NCBI GenBank assembly: GCA_003254885.1
Contig: QANT01000331.1
Coordinates: 1-64,000 of the forward strand
Length of the DNA: 64,000 bases
Direction of reading: 5' to 3'
Origin: Purshia tridentata
Lineage: Eukaryota > Streptophyta > Magnoliopsida > Rosales > Rosaceae
Shown: positions 50,254-61,400 of the stretch, in pieces
Layout: every line of letters starts with the position of its first letter
Numbering within the stretch: the stretch's first letter is position 1
Position numbers and translations under genes: made by a program
Notes under the pieces: generated by a model
What the model was told of the DNA's origin: nothing
Databases searched by the model: none
What the model saw: only the letters and a program-made list of their open reading frames with translations

Positions 50254-53200
50254 CACCTCATAAAATGGGATGATGTGTGAAGGAGACAGCATATTGATAA
50301 ATGCATAGCCCACATTGCATTTGTTCTGCACATAAAGGAATATCAATCATTGTAATCAACTCAAGGAAGAATTGTAGGAAGAAAGAAGGTAAAAATAAAT
50401 TATTGAAGAAAAAGTGTCAATGCATACTCTTGAAGAAGCCAAAAGTTACCTTAAAATCAATCGGCAGATAGAGAAAATCATAAGTACCCCTGTGATTTTC
50501 ATCTATTGCAGCAAGTAACATTTTCGAGGTGTATCTATAGGATGATAAAAATATGAAAATCATGATAACCAACCATCCAAAATAATAAAAATATGAGAGT
50601 ACTATTATAAAGATCAGGTCTTACTTATTTGGAATATTTTTTATCATTAATGTCGTACGACCATCTTCCCCACTGATGATCTTATCCAAATCAAGCTGAA
50701 ACTGTTTCTTGCTATCAATATGGTTCCCATTATTCTCAACTCGTCTGCTCCGCCCACGCTCAATCAAACCATCAATGCTTGTAGGCAGCAGTCCTGAGTA
50801 TGGACCATTACCTAAAAACACAGGGCTAAGCTTCGGTGAGGACATCATTTTAAAACTTGAAGAACTACTTTCAGACATGTTTCCTGGAATGGAAATGCCA
50901 CCATTCATTGCAGCACGAGCACCCATGTTAATCATAAAATTTCCACCACTGGGGCCTAAACCCACTCCTCCATAGGCAACAGGACTCAAATATGAAGTTT
51001 CTGGTGACTCTGGAAAGTAATTGAAGTGCCTGTCTAGAGGAACACCAGATGGGGCAGATCCAACATGATGATGGTGATGAGATGAGCTGAGGAAAGACCC
51101 ACGATGACCTGAGAATGGAAAGGCGTGGCCCTTCCCATTGGATGTAAGTTGATGTCCCACTGATTTTTGAGGCCAAGCCGAAGAATTGGTGTGTTCTGAG
51201 TACAGAGTCGGACTTCCCCAAAGAAATTGTGGACCTGATAACGTTTCCATACCAGAACCACTTGAAGTTGAAGGACCAAATGAGTGCATGGTTCCATGGG
51301 AATGGCTTAACTTTAGCTCTGGAAAAGAATGCGATTGTTGAAATGCAGATCCATGGGATGAGTTTGTATTGGTAAATATATGATCCACATGAGTCCCCCT
51401 TCCTTGGTTATTGCCAATAGGTGCAACCTTCACAGTGTTTGATACTTGGGGATGCAGAATTGATGCTAATCCAGCCAAATGGTTGCTGTTTGTTGGACTC
51501 AGGGTGCTGAAACCAGGGGATTTACTAATACTATGTATAGGACTTTGTTCAATGGGGTTGCTGAACTGCACCCAGCTACCTGTCAAGAATGTTGAATTCA
51601 TTTTGTTAAAAAAGAAAATGATGTATCAAAAGAATATCACGAATTATATCTTGATGAAGGCATTAAATGTTCGCTAGTGATACAAAGTGTGTGAAAGAAG
51701 AAGTTGCCTGGTGGAGAGTTGGTTATCGGTGAACCCACTGGATGCCGATAGTTCCGAGATTCATCTTGTTCAAGGTCTTGATTCAGTTGCAACATCAAGC
51801 TAAAAGGAACAATGTAAAATCAATTAAAGACACCAATATTTAGTCCAAATAAAAAAATATCATGAAACCATAACAATATACTCACTTTCGACGAGCTCCA
51901 CCAGGGCGACTGGGTTCAAGCTTTATGCGTTTGCCAGCTATGTCGCTCCTATTTAACGACTTAAGTGCTGCATCTGCGGCTCTAACATCATAATACTCAA
52001 TAAATTTATGATGTCTCTTGTGCGGTGTTTCCCTTATCTGCTTTGTATAATGAACACCAAAAACAAATTTTAAGCACCTAGGACAATTGTTTACAGAATA
52101 AATAAATAAATACACGCAAAACAGGAAATGGAATGGGAAAAATAAGATAAATTTATCACCTCTTTAACCTCGCCATAAGCCCCAAATATTTGACGGAGGT
52201 CTTCATTTGAAACTGATGGATCCAAATTAAAAACAACCAAGGTTCCTTGATTAATATCCTTCTCTGATGGATTATCCTGGTGTTGTATAAGAAAATAATG
52301 CAAAATTGATGAAACTATAAATGGGTGGGTAACAATAAATGACATATAAAGAACTGGAGAGCTATTTTGACCTTTGGAATTGAGAAGTGAATATCAAGTT
52401 TCCTCCGTCGCAGTGGCTTATTTTGTAATGTGCGCATAGCAATTCGAGCAGCACGAATATCATAATAAGATATCATCACAAAGCCCCTGTGTTTACATGC
52501 AGTGTACAGTGTTCTAATATCGCCATATTGCTACAAAATAGAGAAATATAGAAATAAATAATTTAACACAAAGCCTATAAAATAAAAGAAAAAAAAATGT
52601 TGGTGGTCAGCCAATAAGATAAAACACCTTGACTAGACTCTCGGACTTAATAACTAGTCTGACAAGCTATCGAACAATCGATGCCCCCAGATTTTCTTTC
52701 AATTACTTTTGTAGACACATCCAAATTACAGTGTTTACAAATACTTTTTTATGGTAAAAATTAGCCACACTTGAACAAACTTCTTTAGTTTTCATAAATG
52801 ATGCACCAGTATCTAGGAGAAAACATGAAAATTGTAATAATGTCACACAGGAAGCATATGCAATATATCAAAGAACTTGAACATAATTTAAGGAGACCAT
52901 AGACATAGCAGATAAAATTAATAAATAATATGGGTAGTACTGGCATAAAAGCTAAAACATAAGGAGCTCTGCCTTAATTGAATTACCTCAAAAAGTGCTT
53001 TCAGTTCTGAATCCTCAACATTACTATTGATATTTCGCACAAATAATGTTCTGGAAGGATGCTCTCCATATGGATGTTCTCCAGCAACAGCTCCCACACC
53101 ATTTGGAAGAGCATAATGAGCCATCCCATTCCCAAGAGCACCATCACATAAACTTACTTTTGACATGCCAATTCTCAGGCTCTCCTGTGGATCATTTTCC

Positions 53201-53800
53201 AATTCCATGCCACCTCCACTACCAAAGAAATCATACTCTTCCAAGTCTTCCAATGAACCAGGCAACCCACTGAGGTCAAGATCATCTGCTATGCCAGATA
53301 AAAGCTCCTCTTCGTCACCAGGAAGCAAGCTTCCAATTGCATGAGTCTCAATATCCTCAAGTGAACCGTTACCCGCCAAATTATGTTGGAGTTTCTCTAA
53401 GCCAGAAGAGAGATCATCAATAGATTGGCAGCCATGTTCAGTATCATTCAAGTTCACTGCAAGGATGCAAAAATATATAAGAATCTCCCTGCTAAATGTG
53501 GCATTGAAATATTCATACAACAGCTCACACATACACTTCGGATGTGGAAGAACAGGTAATGAGCTTGAAAAAAGGGTAGCATCACTTGAGGCATGGTGGG
53601 AACCAGATCCAGATAAAATCCTCCATGCTCCTCTACCCACTTCTTTAGGTACATCCACCATTGGAATCTCAGTAGGACCTACAAGATGACAAGTTAACAG
53701 ACATGTCAATCAGAAAAACAAACTGCTTATAGTCTGTACATAATATGATATATGATATTGGTTTATTACCAGAAGATGAAAAGTTCAAATACTGATTCAT
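49840..53800 (-). CDS. ML5: Mei2-like RNA-binding protein (three RRMs)
   Basis: Eleven coding exons: 53800-53770, 53678-53535, 53456-52987, 52530-52372, 52276-52160, 52037-51886, 51799-51708, 51579-50625, 50534-50450, 50325-50257, 50037-49840. They encode 823 residues. RRM1 begins at about 193 (SRTLFVRNINSN ... HRGFVMISYYD) and RRM2 at about 279 (GTLVVFNLDPS ... KFIEYYDVRAADAAL). The divergent C-terminal mei2 RRM (about 696-800) has [32 protein letters not shown] and RIQGKAALVAHFQNSSL. Plant mei2-like proteins act in meiosis and meristem signalling and bind RNA mainly through the C-terminal RRM. The N-terminal block GAWRIL...SSDATLFSSSLPVLPH is typical of the ML2/ML3/ML5 clade; the symbol within that clade is a best guess. 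Intron 7 starts with GC, not GT. Translation could alternatively start at Met17. Confidence 0.94.
50216..50248. repeat. (TA)n microsatellite in the mei2-like gene's last intron
   Basis: This AT dinucleotide run of about 32 bases begins 8 bases inside the intron, just past the donor of exon 10. Confidence 0.95.
51706..51708 (-). other. ML5: GC splice donor in the mei2-like gene
   Basis: On the minus strand exon 7 ends CCACCAG and the intron begins GCAACT. No GT near this point joins the flanking exons in frame. The junction restores NSPPGSWVQF, which fits the family. GC donors usually need a strong AG before the junction, which is present. Confidence 0.8.
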
Positions 53801-53805
53801 TGCAT
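53797..53805 (-). promoter_or_regulatory. ML5: Two-codon upstream ORF overlapping the mei2-like start codon
   Basis: The first coding exon (from 53812) reads ATGCAATGAATC. An ATG-CAA-TGA mini-ORF has a stop that shares two bases with the main ATG (53800-53798). Such ATGA overlaps can govern reinitiation. It matters only if the transcript uses this acceptor. Confidence 0.6.
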
Positions 53806-53812
53806 CCCGTCT

Positions 53813-55080
53813 CTGCTTACAACTAACAATACATAAGAGTTAACTACTGTTGTGGTAAAAAAAAGTAAGAGAAACAGAAAAGCTGCAATTCAGAGCACTA
53901 GAAAGTCTGACATACATTATTACCAAAAAAACAAGGTTGCTGTTGATCAATGAAAAACACCCATGCACGCACATTGAGATTATTATGAACCCAAACTTCA
54001 CTTGTTCTCTAGCAATAAGTTTCAGAAAGATGCAGTAATATTCTGTCTTAAAGAAACCTAAACCCCATATTCATCATCCCATTCAAAGTAATACCACTGA
54101 GTCATAGAATGTAAAGGAATTCAAGCATGAATTTCAAATATTTCTTAGATTTTTAAGCAAATTAGTGAAGTTCTTGTACACAAATGGCAAAGAATCAAAT
54201 TTAGTTTAATATTCAGTCCTGCAAAATCCAGAAAACCTTGATTTTATGCAGAACTGTAGTTTAGCCATTTGACTACCCTAAACATAAACCATAGCGAACT
54301 TGATCAGAAAAACGACTTCAATGTAAGCACCCCATTTACAAGAAATCAAATCCCACATAAGAATACAACTTAAAAAAAGAACGCGCCTAATTCATGAAAT
54401 CAAACATATAAATACATTGAATTAAGAGTTGGGATACAAATTAATGGCAAATTGTTGAGTAGGAACATGTCCTTCCTCAACAAACGGGACAATTTACAGG
54501 GACACAGATAATCACAGCCAGCTTAAGCCCATATAGTAAACACCTTTTCACATGTAACAAAAAGACCATATTTTTAATAGAATACATTAAAACCGCCTCA
54601 AAAGTAATATAAAAACTAAAAATAAAATCCTAGACAAGCATATCACTTTAAGCTCTTAAGTTTCTGGGGTCGCTGATTATTGATTAAACCGTGAATTCCT
54701 TGCTTCTTTTGGGACTAAACTGTTTAGCACGGTTAGCATATACATACCAAAAAGCTCGATACACTTTGCAATTTGGCCATATTTTATATAAGTTAAAAGT
54801 TTAAAGCCCAACCAAAGACCTTAAAAAAGAACGAGAAAAATTAAGGAATATAATATACAAACTTCTGCAACTACTGCACTCAAAAAACTATTCAAGTCCA
54901 CAAACCCATTTGACCAAACTTGCAAAATACTATAAAATTGAGAACAGAGAGTACCTTAAGATGTACAAAGGCAAGCCAAACCCTAGCGCTTCACAGTGCA
55001 GACGATCAGAAGGAGGATATTGCGAGTGAAAGTGAGAAAGAGTGTTTCTTTCCAGTGCAGCCAGTTTCTCTCTCTAAAAA
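53813..55080 (-). other. 5' UTR exon and leader intron of the mei2-like gene
   Basis: A donor at about 54956 (CATCTTAAG then GTACTCTC on the minus strand) pairs with the acceptor at 53814-53813, giving a leader intron of about 1.1 kb. The leader exon carries a telo-box (AAACCCTA at about 54978-54985, plus strand). Confidence 0.6.
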
Positions 55081-55097
55081 CTAATTGGAATTTGTTT

Positions 55098-55123
55098 GGA
55101 GAGATAGAGAGAGAGAGAGAGAA
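55098..55123. repeat. GA tract at the 5' end of the mei2-like gene
   Basis: This is a (GA)n run of about 25 bases in the presumed promoter or leader. Confidence 0.85.
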
Positions 55124-55192
55124 GAGGAGAGTGATGATGATGATTGGACGTGAGGAGTAAAAAGGAGCGGAGAATGATTGAGGGAGAGTGGG

Positions 55193-55230
55193 TATGGGTT
55201 TGGGTTTGGGTTTGGGTTTGGGTCTGGGTT
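55193..55230. repeat. GGGTTT tandem repeat in the mei2-like promoter
   Basis: Roughly six units of GGGTTT or close variants (GGGTAT, GGGTCT) occur in a row. The unit is one base short of the plant telomere repeat GGGTTTA. On the sense (minus) strand of the mei2-like gene it reads AAACCC. Confidence 0.9.
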
Positions 55231-55239
55231 AATGATGGT

Positions 55240-58200
55240 TGTGGCCCTGCTGGAGGTGGAATGGTGGATTCAACTGTATTTAAATTGAATTTGGTATTTT
55301 TGTGAATTAAATTCAAAAATTAAGGAAAGATTGCTATTTGAGTACATACTTATCCGGACTATATATGGTAAAATTTGATGATGAATTATGAAAAGGAGAA
55401 CGTGATAGAATTTGGATAATGAAAAAGCTAAAAAGTGGATAATAGATAAGCCACATCAGCTTATACTAAACATAATAGTCTGCACTTTAAAATCTAAATT
55501 ATTATGTAATGAATTATTTTATGTGTGACATACACAATCCGAATATTATACTATGTGAATTGTTGTCTTTTAAGTTGGGTTAAGGAAGGATAATCCACAA
55601 CCGCCCAAAAAAATAAAAAAAAGGAAGGATAATCCACTAGTTAATTAAGTGATGGTGTGAGATGAGTCACATCATTCAAGAAAATGTGAAAGCTTTTTAA
55701 TTTAAAGTATTGTAGGTATATTCTCCTGGGAACTCATTCACATGTTTATATAATGGACCTTTCCAATTTGGTTTCGTACCTGCATATTCACTCTCATACC
55801 TTTTAACTTTCTCTTTCTTTATTTCCCAAAAATATAAATTATTCAAACTTGGTATAAATACAACCTTATGAGTTGTCAATGCCTCAAAGGTGTATTAGAA
55901 CATGATTTGTCTAATGTGATGGGAATATATTGGGAATTTTATTTAATTTCATAGTGTCTAGTGTCTACAACCACAAAAAGGCCTTTCAAATACTATTAAC
56001 AATGATTATATTTTTCATTCAAGAAGAAAAACGAGGGACTATTATTACTAAAATATATAAATTTTAACTCTAAAGGCCTTCTTGATTCAGTATTTTAAAG
56101 TTTGGATATGAGTATGAGATTTCATTCTAGTATTTGATATATACATTGGTGGGAATCTGTTACCATCAACATAAATTTCAAATATTAATATAGGGATCAT
56201 TTGATACCCTTCTGCTCTTTTAGGTATTCAATCCCTCTTTTATGAGAAAATATTTATTATATTTTTTTGTAACCAATCTACCTTAATTATTGCATTAACT
56301 ACAATGATATAAATAATTATATATATATATGATATGTATGAACCAAACATTTGAATGTAAATCAAAAACTATTTCTTAGTTACCATTCATGATATTTCCA
56401 AATACTATAAAAATTATTCATTTCATCTCCCTAAAATGAGGAAGGGTATAACATTCTCAAATAATCCATCCCACAAATTGAATGGGCCCTAAATATGTGC
56501 GTATCATTATTATATGTTTTAAAATTATAATTAAAATAAACATACACACGTAATGATGTGGTGCTGTGCGCATAAAACATAAACATAAGTTGAGGAAAAA
56601 ACTATGATAAAAAGAAAGTTGAGAACAAATGAAATAAATAGAATTTTCCATAAAAAACATATTTTGATTATAGAAAAAAAAAAAGAAGAAGCATAATTCC
56701 TCTTAGAGGTTATGCAGCCTAACTTTTTAAAAAAAGCATAATTTGTTTTGCAAAGATAGTGAGTACAGCATGAGTTTTGAGAACATAAGTTTTGATAAGT
56801 TAAAGAGAACTTTCCTTTTTTTTTTTTTTTNTTTTTTTTTTTTTTTGGGTCTGAAAAAAAGAACTTTCCCTAAAAGTTAAAAGGATATGCATTAAGAAAA
56901 GTAAACTTAAAATTTTCTTATGGTGTCTCTTGACGTACTCAAACCTAAAGGTATCCTTTGGTGCCAAGTGGACTAAACAAGGTGAGTGATGAATGATGAT
57001 GCACTTACTTACAACAAGGTAAGAAAGATGAGTATGAGACTAAGCTACCAAATTAATACGTGAAAGGTATTTAACTTTAAGTAATAGATATAGTTTGTGA
57101 AAATTATAATAAGTGTCAAAAATTTACCTTAAACTCTTGTAAGCTTTTTTTTTCTTATAAAAAAAAGCTATGTTTTAAAATTATTACTAGAGTACCATCG
57201 TCATTCATCGGTCATCCCACCACTTCTATTTATAGATGGATGCATTCAAACATTAAAATTATAAGAGCACATGCTATAACAAACTAGAAATTCAAATACT
57301 TTGAATTATGAATTTCAAATTTAATTACTTTTAAGATATTATATATATATATATATATTGAAATTGATTTAATTTTTGGCAGGAAGAGACATATTGAAAT
57401 TGGATTGAACGTGAGAGTTTGACCGGGGGAGTGTTGATGTCAAAAATTTACTTGAGCAATGGATTCAATCATGCAAGTGTGGGTCCCTTTCGATGGACGA
57501 GTGTCTTCTACGTCAAAAACAAAAGTGGGGACAAGCGTGTGGGGAGCTGTTGGCCTGTAGACTGTGTACTGCATCTTACGGCCACCGTGGCTTCATCTTC
57601 TCATCAGTCATCAGACTCATCACCACGTACTTGAAGGGATAGTTTGCTTCTATGTGTTAGCAACTTAGGATTATCTTTGTACTCCACTATCTATATAATT
57701 GCTCATTGCTCATTAGTTATTTTATATTATTTATAAGTTTGTTAATAAAGAAAAGAATAACAAAAAATATATTTTTATTTGGGAGATGAGAATTCAACTT
57801 TAGAATATCTCAATGTAGAGAAAAATATCAATAAACAAATTGCTAATTAATCAAAGTTTAATTGCAGCAATAGTATTTAAATTATTGCTTACGTATACTT
57901 TTATTCTCAAATTAAAGTTTGTATCAAATGGTCTTCAAAATTTATTGTGTCACTTTAATCTAAAACATCAACTTTGTTAACTTTTATATTTATTTAAAAC
58001 ACGTTTACTTACTCGTAATTAGAATGAGTATAAATTAAAAGCGAAGTGATTAGGTGAGAGAGTTAAGTTGTAAGGTATTTGATTTCACCTTTAAAATAAA
58101 CACAAAAGCTAATAAAATTGATGTTCCGACCAAAATAAGACATGGTTACAAATTTAAAAACTATTGTGATATAAATTTTAATTTGAGGACAAAAGTGGAA

Positions 58201-58439
58201 CATAGACAGTAATTCATGCACTATAACTGCAATTAACCCTTGATATAGAATAGTTCATTTTAATAAAAAAACCCGCGTACTTTTAACCTCAATTGAATTT
58301 TGGCCAAGACTTTTGGCTTTGCTAGGTGTGTTTTATTTATTTTTTTGGCCAAGAAGTACCATCGATTGTTAAAACCATCATCCATGTGTTAAAACTTCAA
58401 ACCCAAGGCTTTGCTTACTCTCACTGAGTCGGCCCAAAA
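55240..58439. other. Divergent spacer, mei2-like and RimM-like genes
   Basis: This is 3.2 kb of AT-rich DNA without a supported gene. An ambiguous base (N) sits at 56831 inside a T homopolymer (about 56815-56846). A (TA)n run lies near 57342-57358. The stretch about 56060-56490 opens with AAGGCCTTCTTGATTCAG and closes with AATGGGCCCTAA, as decayed small DNA elements do, but no matching ends could be shown. The last 200 bases are the RimM-like promoter. Confidence 0.5.
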
Positions 58440-61400
58440 ATGCAAAGAGCTTCCATTCTCTGTTCTTCAAATCCACTTCCCCCTCTTCCCCTCACATCTC
58501 ATAGACTCGATGCTCCACTTCAAAGGCGATCCACTCGTGCTGACTCAGTTTTCTCAACTCTCCGGTTGCCCTTTAATCGTCTGCACAATTACCGCCCTGC
58601 CCTCCTTCCTCTACACAGCACTGGTAACTTGTACTTCACTTATCAATGGGATTTCATTCCTTTAATTCGGAGACATATTGTTAATGGGTTTGATTTATCT
58701 CAGTCCTTTTGTGTACTGGGTCTGCTAATTTTGGTTTTTAGCAGCTCGGAAGCTCAAAATTGAATGAGCTTTGTAAGTTCTAGTCGAAGTTCATCTGTTT
58801 AGTTGAACCCCCAGTAATTAATGTGTTAAAACGTTTGAAATTTAATAATTGCCTTCGGCCTATAAGGTTATATGTTTTAATCTCTTTGAGGAGATTGAAT
58901 GTATGTATGTATGTATGAATGCATGTAAGCATTTTTATGTACGTAGGTACGTATGTATATGTTCATCACCATATATTATGTATACAGTTTATGCACACAT
59001 GTACACTTTTCATCTATGTAATAAGTTTGCGAAGTTACTTGTTTATTCACTTAAGAATTTTCTGAGGGGTTTCGTTTCATTTGTTAGATTTGTGCTATTG
59101 TTTGTTAACCTTGTTATTTGGTGTAATTCGCTTTGGGGTTATGAAGATAATCTTTCCATGTTTGAGTCTATGTGCTTTTTCCTTTTTGTTCTCTCCTGCA
59201 AAATTATAATTATAAAAACTGGTATATATGATCCATGAAATGCTTATGGAAATGCCATTTGGTGGTTTTGGTCTTTCCAGATAGAAAGATTATCTTGGAA
59301 TTCATGAGACTTGAATACACATGGGGAATATCCTCTGTGATGTTGAAATCCTTTTTCCTAAGTAAAATTTTTTCGTCGTTTTGTGACTCAAGTCACTGAA
59401 GAGATTGTTGAGACTGCTAAGACGGAGTCAGGATTTGTTAAAGTTGGGTACGTTGCCAATGTCCATGGGCTTCAAGGGGAGATTCGTGTGAAACCCAGCA
59501 CTGACTTTCCTGAATTGCGGTTTTCCGAGGTAAAACAATGAAAATGCATTTGGAATGTCATTATTTGATTGGAGTGGTTTTCCTTGAATATTATAATTTA
59601 TTTTATGGTAAATTGATGTTTTCTTTTAGCCTGGAAGAAGATGGTTGAGACAACAAATATCAGGCAGAGAAACAGTTGAAGAAGTTGAGCTGGTGGGGGG
59701 AAGAGGACACCCTGGCCAAAAGAGTTGGATACTTAGATTGAGAGGAATTGACACAGTGGACCAAGTGAGTTTATTGAGAGCTAACTTATGTTTTCAGTTG
59801 TTAATGTATTAATTCACATGTTTCATTTTGTCTTAGTTCTGTTTATGCATAAGCATATGGGGTTTAAAATACTTATAATAGAGTTTCATGATTAAGCTTT
59901 CATGGCACACTTCTTTGTCCTTGAGAACATTGAAAACCTTTTTGCGTTCACAATCATAAATTTTTAATGTGTCTATAACCAATTGACCATTGATTATGTG
60001 TTCAGGCTAGGCAACTTATTGGTTCAACTTTACTGGTGAGGGAAGAAGATAGGCCGGAGTTGGAGGAAGGCGAAATCTATACCCGCGATCTTGTTGGAAT
60101 GAGAGTTATTCTCAAGGTTTGTGTTGATAATGTATTGTACTTTTAAAATATGGCATGTGTGTGTTCCTTACAGCTAATTTCTTTTGTATCCCTGAGGTCT
60201 ACTTAAAAAACAAATTGGCGTCATTTTATACTGAAGTTCTTCCTTTGATAACCTCTAGCTTTTATTTATCCTTATTGATATTTCTTTCTCTTACTCTGGG
60301 GAGAAATTATCATGGTCAGAACTTAATGTAGGGTTTTAATGTCATAAGATATGTTTCTTGCTTTCAGGAAACTGGTGAACCTGTGGGAAATGTTGTTAAT
60401 GTTTTCAACAGTGGAGCAAATGATCTTCTACAGGTCATGCTTGATTCATCTCTAGATATCCTTGATTCAACTGGAAAATCAAAGCCAACAGGAACAAGAT
60501 TATCTGGTCACCTTGTATGGATACCGTTTGTCGAAGAAATTGTTCCAAATGTTGATATGGACCGAAAGGAAATGCAGATTACACCTCCAAAGGGACTACT
60601 GGAACTAAATTTACGCTTTGATGAGAGGTCCAAGAAAGAAAGGCGCCAGCTGGTGAGGCACACTCTCCTGTTCTACACTAATTTGTTTTTACTTAACTCC
60701 AACCTTTTTCAAAATGGCATTATCTAGTATGCTCATGCATTATAATCCATGTTATCATACAAAGTCAAAGTCCCACCACTTGGTGGCGTTTGTGCCTTCA
60801 GTTCTTCATCTTTTGATACATTTCAGGAATGGAAAGAGAAAAAAAAGTTCCAGAAGCGCCTTATAGCAGCAAAAAAGAAACTGTGTGAAATGGACCAAAA
60901 ACATGTGTTCGATGGGTTAAGATTCGGAGAGAAAGCACAACGGAACTTACTTGCTGATCAGATTGTTGGTGTAAATTCAAAATTGCTTCAACAGGCTATA
61001 GAACACATTGAGATACTCTCTAAAAGGTGAATTTAATATGATTTGTTTACATTTTAGTTTCTTGATCACCTGTTTCATGAAGTAGAAGGAATGGATTTAT
61101 GCTTCAAATATTCTAAAACTGAAAGTCGTTTTGGTATCTATAATTGAAATCTCTCTTTCTCTCTCTTAAACAAAGATGTCCACTCGAGATGAAACTGTGT
61201 CCACTGACTGCATAATGGATGTCTGCTCTGCTGTCAGATGTATTGGCATTTAACCTTTGTCTGACTTCTTGATTCAGATGGAGAGAAACTGAGATTGTCA
61301 GCGCCCTTAAAGCCGAAGAACGAAGTAGTATTCTGGAAATATCAGAGAAATGCCTTGTTTCTTCTGCAAGTAAAGATAAGCTGGGTAAACATTTTCATTT

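Noticed and set aside
56060-56490. Candidate small transposon in the 56 kb spacer
   Set aside because: The ends looked suggestive, but no inverted repeats or target duplication could be matched by eye.
56815-56846. T homopolymer containing an N
   Set aside because: This is a sequencing or assembly ambiguity in a homopolymer, not biology.
58849-59238. A 129-codon plus-strand frame in intron 1 of the RimM-like gene
   Set aside because: It is low complexity (GTATGTATG repeats at its start), unlike any known protein, and lies inside a well-defined intron.
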